Position numbers and translations under genes: made by a program
In this document: one piece after another, positions 33,576 through 41,112 of the stretch
Numbering within the stretch: the stretch's first letter is position 1
Layout: each line of letters begins with the position of its first letter
From: Mycolicibacterium mageritense
GTDB lineage: Bacteria > Actinomycetota > Actinomycetes > Mycobacteriales > Mycobacteriaceae
Length of the DNA: 64,000 nt
Assembly: GCF_010727475.1 (NCBI RefSeq)
Contig: NZ_AP022567.1
Span: forward strand, 868,001-932,000
Reading direction: 5' to 3'
The notes under the pieces: model-generated
Told to the model about the DNA's origin: nothing
What the model saw: the letters and a program-made list of their open reading frames with translations, nothing else
Database searches by the model: none

Positions 33576-34706
33576 TCAAGCTGATACCAGTACGGGTTCG
33601 TCGGCCGAATTCTGTTCGGACGCCTCGATTTCGCGGACCAGCGGCAGCACCTTGGCGCCGAAGTACTCGATTTCCTCCTGGAAGTGCAGGAACCCTCCGA
33701 GGATCAGATCCGCACCGCGTTTGCGGTACGCCGCAATGCGTTCCGCGATCTGCTCGGGCGTGCCGATGAGCTGCGTACGGAAACCGTCGTTGTACTGCAC
33801 CAAATCCTCGAAGCTGGAATCGGCCCACATACCCTTCTTGTCACCCGTGGAGTTGCCCGCCTGCTGCACCGCGCTGCGGAAGCCCTCGACGGCCGGCTTG
33901 TTGGCCTTGGCGATGATCTCGCGAAGCGTTTCCTTCGCCTCTTTCTCTGTGTCCCTCGCGATGATGAAGCCGTTGAGGCCGAACTTCACCTCACGATCGG
34001 CGTCACGGGCATGGTCACGCACCTCGACCACCTGTTCGGTGAGGCCGTCGAAATCCTTGCCGTTGGAGAAGTACCAGTCCGCGTAGTAACCGCCGTTGCG
34101 CCGGGCCGCCGTCGAGTTGCCGCCCTGGAACAATTCCGGGTTGGGGCGCTCGGGCGTGTTGAGCGGCTTGGGCTTGAGCGTGAAGTCGTGGATCCGGTAG
34201 AAGTCACCGCGGAAGTCCACGTCGTCCTCGGTCCAGATCTTGCGCAGCACCTGAAGGAATTCGGCGCTGCGCCGGTACCGCTCGTCGTGTTCGAGCCAGG
34301 GCTCGCCCAGATGCGTGAACTCGTCCTTGAACCAGCCGCTCACGACGTTGACCGCGAACCGGCCGTTGCTGAGGTGATCGGCCGTCGCGCCCAGCTTGGC
34401 CAGCACCGCCGGCTGCCACAGGCCAGGGTGCACCGCGGCGATGACCTTGAGCCTCTCGGTGGCCAGCAACAAGGCGAGGCTGAAGCTCGTCGACTCGTGC
34501 TGGTATTCGGCGCCGTAGCTGGCCTCGTAGCGGACCTGGCTGAGCGCGTATTCGAAGCCGTTGTTCTCGGCGGTCTGCGCGAGCTTCTTGTTGTAGTCGT
34601 AGTTCCAGTCGGTGCGCTGCTCGATGTCGCTGGTGACCAGGCCGCCGCTGACGTTGGGCACCCAGTAGGCGAATTTGACGTGGTCGGCGATGCGTTCGGT
34701 CGTCAT
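33576..34706 (-). CDS. sfnG: FMNH2-dependent dimethylsulfone monooxygenase
   Basis: SfnG oxidises dimethylsulfone to methanesulfinate, part of sulfur scavenging from organosulfur compounds, using FMNH2 from a partner reductase. The 376-residue protein is a bacterial-luciferase-like barrel, with highly characteristic SfnG sequences: VKFAYWVPNVSGGLVTSDIE, GAEYQHESTSFSLALLLAT, NGRFAVNVVSGWFKDEFTHL and LFQGGNSTAARRNGG. I choose the ATG at 34706. No flavin reductase is adjacent. A sulfonate-type ABC operon occurs 13 kb away. Confidence 0.92.
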   Translation of the reverse strand: MTTERIADHVKFAYWVPNVSGGLVTSDIEQRTDWNYDYNKKLAQTAENNGFEYALSQVRYEASYGAEYQHESTSFSLALLLATERLKVIAAVHPGLWQPAVLAKLGATADHLSNGRFAVNVVSGWFKDEFTHLGEPWLEHDERYRRSAEFLQVLRKIWTEDDVDFRGDFYRIHDFTLKPKPLNTPERPNPELFQGGNSTAARRNGGYYADWYFSNGKDFDGLTEQVVEVRDHARDADREVKFGLNGFIIARDTEKEAKETLREIIAKANKPAVEGFRSAVQQAGNSTGDKKGMWADSSFEDLVQYNDGFRTQLIGTPEQIAERIAAYRKRGADLILGGFLHFQEEIEYFGAKVLPLVREIEASEQNSADEPVLVSA

Positions 34707-34823
34707 GCCAGCGATCCCAGCAAAGCCGTCGCGGCGGGTCACGGGTAACACTCGCGCTGAACTTTTGTGCGCGCGGCTCTGCTCGCGCCCGTGAAACGAG
34801 ACCCCCAGTCTTGCTACCGAGAC

Positions 34824-34837
34824 TGAAACACGTTCTA
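34824..34837. promoter_or_regulatory. KstR-type operator
   Basis: TGAAACACGTTCTA fits the KstR consensus TNNAACNNGTTNNA at every defined base. It overlaps the -10 box (34834-34839) of the gene starting at 34847, as expected for a repressor site. KstR governs cholesterol catabolism in mycobacteria; membership of this gene is inferred. Confidence 0.65.
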
Positions 34838-34839
34838 AT
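34834..34839 (+). promoter_or_regulatory. -10 box for leaderless LLM oxidoreductase transcript
   Basis: TCTAAT ends 7 nt before the ATG at 34847. Confidence 0.5.
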
Positions 34840-34846
34840 TCTGGTC

Positions 34847-35695
34847 ATGGATTACGGGCTCGTTCTCTTCACCAGTGACCGCGGCATCGCCCCGGCCAAA
34901 GCCGCCAAGCTCGCCGACGACCATGGCTTCACCACCTTCTACGTGCCCGAACACACGCACATCCCGGTCAAGCGCGAAGCCGCCCACCCCACCACGGGTG
35001 ACGAATCCCTGCCCGACGACCGCTACATGCGCACGCTGGATCCGTGGGTGTCGCTGGGCACCGCGTGCGCGGTGACATCGCGCGTGCGGTTGTCGACAGC
35101 CGTCGCGCTGCCCGTCGAACATGACCCGATCACGCTGGCCAAATCCATCGCGACGCTCGATCACCTGTCCGGCGGCCGGGTCAGCCTCGGTGTCGGATTC
35201 GGTTGGAACACCGACGAACTCGCCGACCACAACGTTCCGCCGGCCAGGCGCCGCACGATGCTGCGCGAATACCTCGAAGCCATGCGGGCACTGTGGACCG
35301 AGGAAGAAGCCTCCTACGAGGGCGAATTCGTGAACTTCGGGCCGTCGTGGGCGTGGCCCAAGCCCGTGCAGCCACACATCCCCGTGCTCGTGGGCGCGGC
35401 GGGCACCGAGAAGAACTTCAAGTGGATCGCGAAGTCGGCCGACGGCTGGATCACCACGCCGCGCGACTTCGACATCGACGAGCCCGTGAAGCTGCTGCAG
35501 GACACCTGGGCGGCCGCGGGGCGTGCAGGCGCACCGCAGATCGTGGCGCTGGACTTCAAGCCCGACCCCGAGAAGCTCGCGCACTGGCGCGAACTGGGCG
35601 TCACCGAGGTGCTGTTCGGCCTGCCCGACCGCGCGGAGGACGAGGTCGCCGGTTACGTGGAGCGCTTGGCGGGCAAGCTCGCCGCCCTGGTCTGA
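34847..35695 (+). CDS. LLM-class F420-dependent oxidoreductase (Rv0953c-like)
   Basis: This 282-residue luciferase-like barrel belongs to the TIGR03619-type F420 family. Its motifs are FYVPEHTHIPVKRE near residue 33, MRTLDPWVSL, ATLDHLSGGRVSLGVGFGWN near 104 and PVLVGAAGTEKNFKWI. It is the syntenic counterpart of Rv0953c. The ATG at 34847 is supported by a -10 box; the KstR-type palindrome on that box suggests induction during sterol breakdown. The substrate is unknown. It is divergent from sfnG. Confidence 0.9.
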   Translation: MDYGLVLFTSDRGIAPAKAAKLADDHGFTTFYVPEHTHIPVKREAAHPTTGDESLPDDRYMRTLDPWVSLGTACAVTSRVRLSTAVALPVEHDPITLAKSIATLDHLSGGRVSLGVGFGWNTDELADHNVPPARRRTMLREYLEAMRALWTEEEASYEGEFVNFGPSWAWPKPVQPHIPVLVGAAGTEKNFKWIAKSADGWITTPRDFDIDEPVKLLQDTWAAAGRAGAPQIVALDFKPDPEKLAHWRELGVTEVLFGLPDRAEDEVAGYVERLAGKLAALV

Positions 35696-35705
35696 CTGCG
35701 CTGAG

Positions 35706-36452
35706 TCAACTCCCGATGTTCTGAAGGATGTCGCGCGTGATGGCCAGCACGTCGTCCTTGTGGCTCTTGTTGTCCTGAATCTGGACCTCGACGAGCACGT
35801 TGCCCTTGGCCGTCACCGAGCGGTCGAGGAACAGCGTGCCTTCGCGGAGCCTGCTGCTCGCGACGGTGATGCCGTCATCGGTCTGCTCGGGAGAGCCCAG
35901 GTGCCAGGTGACCTGAATCTTGGTGAAGGTCAGGTCTTTTCCGGCGCAGCCCTCGATGAGCCGGAGATAATCCGTCAACGCCTTCTGCGCCTCCTGCGCG
36001 GTATCGAAAGCGGCGACGGTCTGATCGACCGCCGGGGTGGCCGCCGAATTGCTCTTGTTGGGGCCGGTGCGGGTCTGGAAGATCGACGCGTAGCCGTTGT
36101 CCGCGTAGACCGAATCCATGCCCGTGTAGAGCGCTCCGACGCATTCTTCGGGCGTGGCGGCCTCGTCGTTGGTGTCCGGCTTCATCCACGACGAGATCGT
36201 CACCATGTTCGGCACGCCGACGATCTTCGACACCTCGTCGGGGCTGACGAGCAGTGGCTCCAGGTCGTCGCCGTCCACGAACGCGGCACTGCCCGCAGGC
36301 ATCACCGCTTTGCCTTCGACCGTACCCGGATTGACGGCCCACACCACCAGCGCGGCGATGACCACCACGACCACCACTGCCGCCGAGGCCAGCAGCACGA
36401 CCCGACTCGATTTCTGCGGCGGTCGCGGCGTCAGATCGAAACCCGGGGTCAT
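35706..36452 (-). CDS. Membrane-anchored PknH-type sensor-domain protein
   Basis: This 248-residue protein has a short cytoplasmic N-terminus, one membrane helix near residues 17-40 (VVLLASAAVVVVVVIAALVV) and an extracellular domain resembling the PknH sensor fold (LLVSPDEVSKIVGVPNM, EECVGALYTGMDSVY and EGCAGKDLTF). Two cysteines could form one disulfide. There is no kinase domain. It is convergent with the F420-type oxidoreductase and follows the thiolase gene in the same direction. Ligand unknown. Confidence 0.78.
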   Translation of the reverse strand: MTPGFDLTPRPPQKSSRVVLLASAAVVVVVVIAALVVWAVNPGTVEGKAVMPAGSAAFVDGDDLEPLLVSPDEVSKIVGVPNMVTISSWMKPDTNDEAATPEECVGALYTGMDSVYADNGYASIFQTRTGPNKSNSAATPAVDQTVAAFDTAQEAQKALTDYLRLIEGCAGKDLTFTKIQVTWHLGSPEQTDDGITVASSRLREGTLFLDRSVTAKGNVLVEVQIQDNKSHKDDVLAITRDILQNIGS

Positions 36453-36492
36453 GAGGCCAGACTAAAGTCCGGACCGCGGGAATGTCCGGCAA

Positions 36493-38019
36493 CTAGGCCA
36501 GCGTTGCGCGGTTGCCCTGCTCCCCCGAGCTCACCGCGATGGCCGCGCCGAGCGGATCGCCGTCGGACATCAACGCGACCAATGCCTCGTCGGTGGTCGT
36601 GGCCAGGAACCGGCTGCCGTCGGAGTCCAAGCGGCCGATGATGATTCCCGTGCGCACCGGCCAGTCGTAGCGCACGGTGTAGGTCTCGACGACGGCTGTG
36701 CCGTCGGCATGTTCGGTGACCGGCACCTTCGGCAAGGCCGCCACGTCATCGAGCAGCGCGGCGCTGTTGTCGGCCGCCCAGTCGGCGGGTGTGGTCGAGT
36801 AGATCCCGACCGAGTACTTGCTCGCGATGCCGCCGTTGGCGCCGACCAGCGCAAATTGGCCTGGCCTGTCGCGCATTTCGTTAACCGCTTCGGCGATGCC
36901 GTGCAACGAGTAGTTGTTGCCCGGGCCGCCGAAGAACGGCAGGCCGCCGGTCAGCGTCAGGCCGCGCTCGTCGTCGGGCGCGAGGCCGGTCCCGTCACAG
37001 ATGTTGAACACGGGAAACGGGAAGCAGCTGTACAGATCGAACGCCGCGACGTCGGCAAGTCCGATGCCCGCGACGCGCAGCGCCTCGTCGACCGCCATCA
37101 CCGAGGCCCGGCTGGCCCCGATGTCGGCCCGCTCCAGCAGCTTCTGCTCCTTCATGTCGGCGTGCCCACGCAGGTAGACCCATTTCTCCTCGGGCACGCC
37201 GAGCCGCCGGGCAGCCGCCACCGACATCAGCACCGCGGCCGCCCCCTGGTTGACCTGGTCTCGGGCCACCATCATGCGTGGGTACGGATCGCAGATCATG
37301 CGGTTGCTCGCGGTGACCGTGGCCAGCTCGGACACCGAACGCTCCACGGGGGCCGACGAATACGGGTTCTTGGCAGCGACTTTCGAGAACGGCGCGAACA
37401 ACTCGGCCATCTTCGCCCGGTAATCGGCGACCGAAAGCCCGAGCCGGGCCCGGCGGGCGTTCTCCAAGAGCCCGTATTGCACCGGGGCTCCGATCAAGCC
37501 ATGGCGGATCGTGTACTCGTCGAAGATGCCGTCGTACCCGTATCCGCGGTCCTCCAACTGACCGTCGACGGTCTCGGAGTGGTCAGGTGCGTCGGCCCTG
37601 TCGGCGAAGTGGCGCAGGCTCGACGTGTTCTCCGAACCCATCACCATGACGACCTCGGCGGTGCCCGCCGCGATGGCTCCGGCGAACTCGGTGACCAGGT
37701 GCTGCGGGCTCTGTCCGCCGATCACCTCGAGCACGGCGCGCGCCGGGTCGGCACCGATCCGGCGCGCCACCGAGCGCGGATAGTTGTTCGACTTGCCCAA
37801 CGGCGCCGGGGTGCGTCCGGAGATCTCGAACTGCCGCACACCGGCGATCGTGTCGATGCTCTGCGCGACCGACGCGACGTCGGCACCGGTGTCCTTGAGT
37901 GCCGCGCGGGCCGCCTCGGTCGCGAGTGCCACGGCCGACATCCCCACGTAGCCCGGCACGTCGATCCGTTCGGTGAACTGCCCGACGCCGACGATGACGG
38001 GAGTGCGCGCATCGACCAT
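36493..38019 (-). CDS. Acetyl-CoA acetyltransferase family protein (thiolase-like)
   Basis: This 508-residue thiolase-superfamily protein has an N-terminal core with TPVIVGVGQFTER, GGQSPQHLVTEFAGAIAAG and VMVMGSENTSS, and a C-terminal part with FDLYSCFPFPV and an OB-like extension containing RYDWPVRTGIIIGRLDSDG. The canonical N-terminal active-site cysteine position reads GGQSPQ, so classical thiolysis is doubtful. The ATG at 38019 is set by AGGAGG six nt upstream (38026-38031); an in-frame TTG at 38025 abuts that site. A palindrome ACACGTGT (38033-38040) lies next to the ribosome binding site. Confidence 0.82.
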   Translation of the reverse strand: MVDARTPVIVGVGQFTERIDVPGYVGMSAVALATEAARAALKDTGADVASVAQSIDTIAGVRQFEISGRTPAPLGKSNNYPRSVARRIGADPARAVLEVIGGQSPQHLVTEFAGAIAAGTAEVVMVMGSENTSSLRHFADRADAPDHSETVDGQLEDRGYGYDGIFDEYTIRHGLIGAPVQYGLLENARRARLGLSVADYRAKMAELFAPFSKVAAKNPYSSAPVERSVSELATVTASNRMICDPYPRMMVARDQVNQGAAAVLMSVAAARRLGVPEEKWVYLRGHADMKEQKLLERADIGASRASVMAVDEALRVAGIGLADVAAFDLYSCFPFPVFNICDGTGLAPDDERGLTLTGGLPFFGGPGNNYSLHGIAEAVNEMRDRPGQFALVGANGGIASKYSVGIYSTTPADWAADNSAALLDDVAALPKVPVTEHADGTAVVETYTVRYDWPVRTGIIIGRLDSDGSRFLATTTDEALVALMSDGDPLGAAIAVSSGEQGNRATLA

Positions 38020-38030
38020 GAACAACCTCC

Positions 38031-38042
38031 TGACACGTGTTA
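38031..38042. promoter_or_regulatory. Palindrome before the thiolase-like gene
   Basis: TGACACGTGTTA has a perfect 8-bp centre ACACGTGT. It is a weak KstR-like match with two defined bases off. It may be an operator. Confidence 0.3.
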
Positions 38043-38116
38043 ATTCGCCAGGCTAATGGATGTTGTGAGCGTGCTCGACGTGACCCCTCACCTGTTTTGA
38101 CATTATTCCAAAAATC

Positions 38117-38144
38117 TGACGTACATCATTTTTGACGTACATCA
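38117..38144. promoter_or_regulatory. Tandem 12-bp repeats over the promoter of the AAA ATPase pair
   Basis: TGACGTACATCA occurs twice in direct orientation (38117-38128 and 38133-38144, 16-bp period). The second copy overlaps the -35 TTGACG (38132-38137), followed after 16 nt by -10 TAGACT (38154-38159), 6 nt before the ATG at 38166. This is a strong leaderless promoter with a likely regulator site. Confidence 0.65.
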
Positions 38145-38165
38145 GGCCAGGCGTAGACTTTTTCC

Positions 38166-39299
38166 ATGAGTTGGCCACTCCGTCCGATGTCCCTGGTCGT
38201 GGGCGGAATCGTGCCCCCCGCCAATGTCGTCGGCCGGGTCCGAGAGGAACAGGAGATCCTCGCGAGCCTGCCCGATGGCGGTGCGGCGTTGGTCGGCGAC
38301 CGGCGCCACGGCAAGACGTCACTGGCGCGCCTGGTCGCCCACACCGCTCGCAGGCAGGGCCTGACGGTGGTTTCGGTCAGCGCCGAACGCCAGACCTACG
38401 CCGAGTTCGTCACAGCGCTGGCCGGTGAGCTCGGCCGCATCGACAACGCGCTGCGCAAAGAGGTCGAACGGTGGAAGGTCGCGTTCGTCACGGGACCGAT
38501 CCGCTTCGAACGCACGCATGCAGAGGCCGCGCTCGACGACCTCTTGCAGCGTGCCGTGGCCCGCGCCGACCACGGGCCGCTGGTGCTGTTCATCGACGAG
38601 GTCACCGTGCTCGCACGCAACCTGGAGCGCGAGAAGCCCGGTGGCGGCGACGCATTCCTGCATCTGCTACGACGCTTCCGGCAGGACAACACCGGCAGGC
38701 TCGCCACGGTGCTCTCGGGATCGATTGGCTTTCACCATGTTTCCGAAGACGCGCTGAGCTCGGTGAACGACATCCGCAAAGTCACCGTCGGGCCCATCCG
38801 CCACGACCACGCCACCTATCTGGCCGAGTGCCTGCTGCTCGGCGCACAGGTTGCGACCACCGACCGGCACCTGGTCGCCGAAGCCATCGCGGCCGCGGCG
38901 GAGAACGTGCCGTACTACATCCAGCATCTCGTGGCGGCCTCCGCCCAGGCCGGCCCCGTTCATCCCGAGCAGATACCGGCCCTGTTACGCGCTGCCATCA
39001 TCGATCCGCACGACCCGTGGGATCTGCGCCACTACCGCGACCGGCTGCGCAACTACTACGGCGACGACGCCGCAGCCATCGCCAACCTGCTCGACATCTA
39101 TGCGCACGCCCCGAGCCCGTTGAGCGTTGACGCCGCGGCACACCTCCTGCAATCCGAAGGATCGCCGATCCGCGACCGCGACCAACTGGTGTCGTTCATC
39201 GAACGCCTCGAACAAGACCACTATCTGCGCCGGGTCGGTGACGACGACTGCTTCGCCTCGGGTTTGGTGCAGGCCGCATGGCTCGCGATGAGGCGATGA
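38166..39299 (+). CDS. Orc/Cdc6-like AAA ATPase, first of a pair
   Basis: This 377-residue P-loop ATPase has NVVGRVREEQEIL before a Walker A, GDRRHGKTSLAR, near residue 45, a Walker B, VLFIDEV, near residue 143, a sensor-like GRLATVLSGS near 180 and a C-terminal winged-helix-like region. It resembles archaeal-type/ORC-like ATPases of unknown role. A second, different ATPase of the same broad class starts 4 nt after its stop. The promoter is strong and leaderless. Role unknown; regulatory, DNA-transaction or defence roles are possible. Confidence 0.8.
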   Translation: MSWPLRPMSLVVGGIVPPANVVGRVREEQEILASLPDGGAALVGDRRHGKTSLARLVAHTARRQGLTVVSVSAERQTYAEFVTALAGELGRIDNALRKEVERWKVAFVTGPIRFERTHAEAALDDLLQRAVARADHGPLVLFIDEVTVLARNLEREKPGGGDAFLHLLRRFRQDNTGRLATVLSGSIGFHHVSEDALSSVNDIRKVTVGPIRHDHATYLAECLLLGAQVATTDRHLVAEAIAAAAENVPYYIQHLVAASAQAGPVHPEQIPALLRAAIIDPHDPWDLRHYRDRLRNYYGDDAAAIANLLDIYAHAPSPLSVDAAAHLLQSEGSPIRDRDQLVSFIERLEQDHYLRRVGDDDCFASGLVQAAWLAMRR

Positions 39300-39303
39300 C
39301 GGC

Positions 39304-40365
39304 ATGAGCATTCCGCTGTTCACCCCGGGTGCGGTCGATCCGGCCGACCTCGACGCGCACACCGTGGGGCGGGCAGCGTTCCTGGCGCGGCTGACCGACC
39401 GGATCATCGGTGCGGCGCGCGACGGCTCACGCCCGCACACTCTGCTGATCGGCCCGCACGGCAGCGGCAAGACGCACACGCTGCACGTCGTGGTGCACCG
39501 TGCACTGTCCCACCGGGATACGTCGAAAGCCATTCTGCCGCTGCTACTCCCGGAAGACAGTCTCGCGATCGGCAGCTACGGCGATCTGCTCGTCGAGCTC
39601 ATCCGGTCGCGATTGCCCGAGGCTCGGGAACTGCGCGACGATGTCGTCGGGTTGGAACGCGAGATCCTGGACGTGGCCGACGGCCGAATGATCCTGGTGG
39701 CGATCGAGAACCTGGACCGGGTGTTCGAGGCCATCGGTGAGGCCGGTCAGGGCAGCCTGCGTGCGTGGGTCGAAACATCCACCGCAGTCATGCTTTTCGC
39801 GACCGCGCCAGCCCTCTTCCCGGGAGTCGCGTCGCGCACGCACCCCTGGTACGGATCGTTCATCGTCGAGGAGCTCCCCGCCCTGACCCTCGACGACGGG
39901 GCCCAGATCATCGCGCCGACCGGCGATCTCGCCGACTACCTCCGCTCCCCCGAAGGACGCGACCGGCTCGCCACCATCGAACAGTTGGTCTGCGGCTCGC
40001 CGCGCCTGTGGCAGATCGTCGCCGACGTCGCCGACGTAGCGGCACTGCAGGCGTTGGAGCCGGTGACTGCCGCACTGTTAGACCGGCTGGCACCGTCCTA
40101 CCAGCAGCGGCTCTGGCAGTTGCCGGTCGGTGAACAACGCCTGGTGGTCGAGCTGGCACGCGGCGACGGCGCGCGCACGGTATCCGATCTCGCTGCCGCC
40201 GTGGGAGTTTCCAATCAGACCGCGTCGGCCGCACTGGGCCGGCTCGCTGCCGCGCGGTGGGTGGTCGCCACCAAAGCCGAAACCGGTGACCGTCGTGCCA
40301 CGTGGTACGACCTGAGCGATCCACTGCTGCGCCGCGTGGTGCAGTATCGCGACGGACGCCCTTGA
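39304..40365 (+). CDS. Orc/Cdc6-like AAA ATPase with winged-helix tail, second of a pair
   Basis: This 353-residue ATPase has TVGRAAFLARLTDRI, Walker A GPHGSGKTHTL near residue 50 and a Walker B-like MILVAIENLDR near 130, with Glu-Asn in place of the usual Asp-Glu. A C-terminal MarR/ORC-like winged helix shows VSDLAAAVGVSNQTASAALG near residue 297. It lies 4 nt after the first ATPase and is surely co-transcribed. The altered Walker B suggests reduced hydrolysis in this subunit. Confidence 0.8.
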   Translation: MSIPLFTPGAVDPADLDAHTVGRAAFLARLTDRIIGAARDGSRPHTLLIGPHGSGKTHTLHVVVHRALSHRDTSKAILPLLLPEDSLAIGSYGDLLVELIRSRLPEARELRDDVVGLEREILDVADGRMILVAIENLDRVFEAIGEAGQGSLRAWVETSTAVMLFATAPALFPGVASRTHPWYGSFIVEELPALTLDDGAQIIAPTGDLADYLRSPEGRDRLATIEQLVCGSPRLWQIVADVADVAALQALEPVTAALLDRLAPSYQQRLWQLPVGEQRLVVELARGDGARTVSDLAAAVGVSNQTASAALGRLAAARWVVATKAETGDRRATWYDLSDPLLRRVVQYRDGRP

Positions 40366-40371
40366 CAGGGC

Positions 40372-40410
40372 TGTCACTTAGTGACACTTTGGACTTGTCA
40401 CTAAGTGACA
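40372..40410. promoter_or_regulatory. Tandem TetR operators
   Basis: Two perfect odd-centred palindromes, TGTCACTTAGTGACA (40372-40386) and TGTCACTAAGTGACA (40396-40410), sit 24 bp apart. TTGACA (40362-40367), followed after 17 nt by CACTTT, could be the promoter; both palindromes would then flank its -10. The adjacent TetR gene is the obvious binder. Confidence 0.75.
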
Positions 40411-41043
40411 GGTCGGGAGGTGAGGGCAATCAGCGAGAAGCAGGAGCAGGCGCGGCTGGCCGTGTCCCGCATTGCCTGCGCCCTGTTCTGGGAACGGGGC
40501 GTCGCCGGAACCAGCGGTGATGACATCGCCGAGGCAGCCGGACTCTCCACCCGCACGATCTGGCGTTACTTCCGCAGCAAGGAAAGTTGCGTCGAACCCT
40601 TGCTGGCCAAGTCGGCAGACCGGTTCCTGGCGAGCGCGCGACGCTGGCCACACGACCTCTCGTTGTCCGAACACCTTGCGGCGGACAGCATTGCGTTTCC
40701 GCTGTCACCGCAGGACATCGAGGACGAACTCAGCGCGGTGCGACTCGCCACCATGACCGCGGACGAACCCGCCCTGCGCAGTGCCTACCTGATGGTCCAC
40801 GACCAGATGGAGCTCGGCCTCATCCCGGTCATCGCCGACCGTTTGGGTCTACCCGAAGACGACCTCACTGTCCGGCTGTGCGCGGCCGCGGTCACGGGAG
40901 CCTTCCGGGTGGTCGACGAAGACGTCAGCAAGGCAATCGTCATCGACGGCAAGAAGGTCAGCCAGGAGGAGGCGCTGGCGCTCATGGACCGGGCGATCCG
41001 GGAAGCCACCAACGGCCGACTGGGTGGTCCCGTCAAACCCTGA
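40405..41043 (+). CDS. TetR-family regulator
   Basis: This 212-residue TetR protein has its helix-turn-helix at about residues 32-60 (TSGDDIAEAAGLSTRTIWRY). The start is uncertain: GTG 40405 lies inside the second operator palindrome, and GTG 40420 is the next in-frame candidate. It sits 39 nt after the ATPase pair and 69 nt before the S9 peptidase gene. The tandem palindromes imply autorepression and possible control of the peptidase. Confidence 0.85.
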   Translation: MTGREVRAISEKQEQARLAVSRIACALFWERGVAGTSGDDIAEAAGLSTRTIWRYFRSKESCVEPLLAKSADRFLASARRWPHDLSLSEHLAADSIAFPLSPQDIEDELSAVRLATMTADEPALRSAYLMVHDQMELGLIPVIADRLGLPEDDLTVRLCAAAVTGAFRVVDEDVSKAIVIDGKKVSQEEALALMDRAIREATNGRLGGPVKP

Positions 41044-41112
41044 AAATCCCATATCCCTCACGAGCCGGCGCCTGCCGGCCCGGCGAACAAGCTTGTCCGA
41101 GAAAGGTTTCCC

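Noticed and set aside
38031..38042. Full KstR site before the thiolase-like gene
   Set aside because: Two of the defined KstR bases are wrong (CAC for AAC or GTG for GTT depending on strand), so I report it only as an unassigned palindrome.
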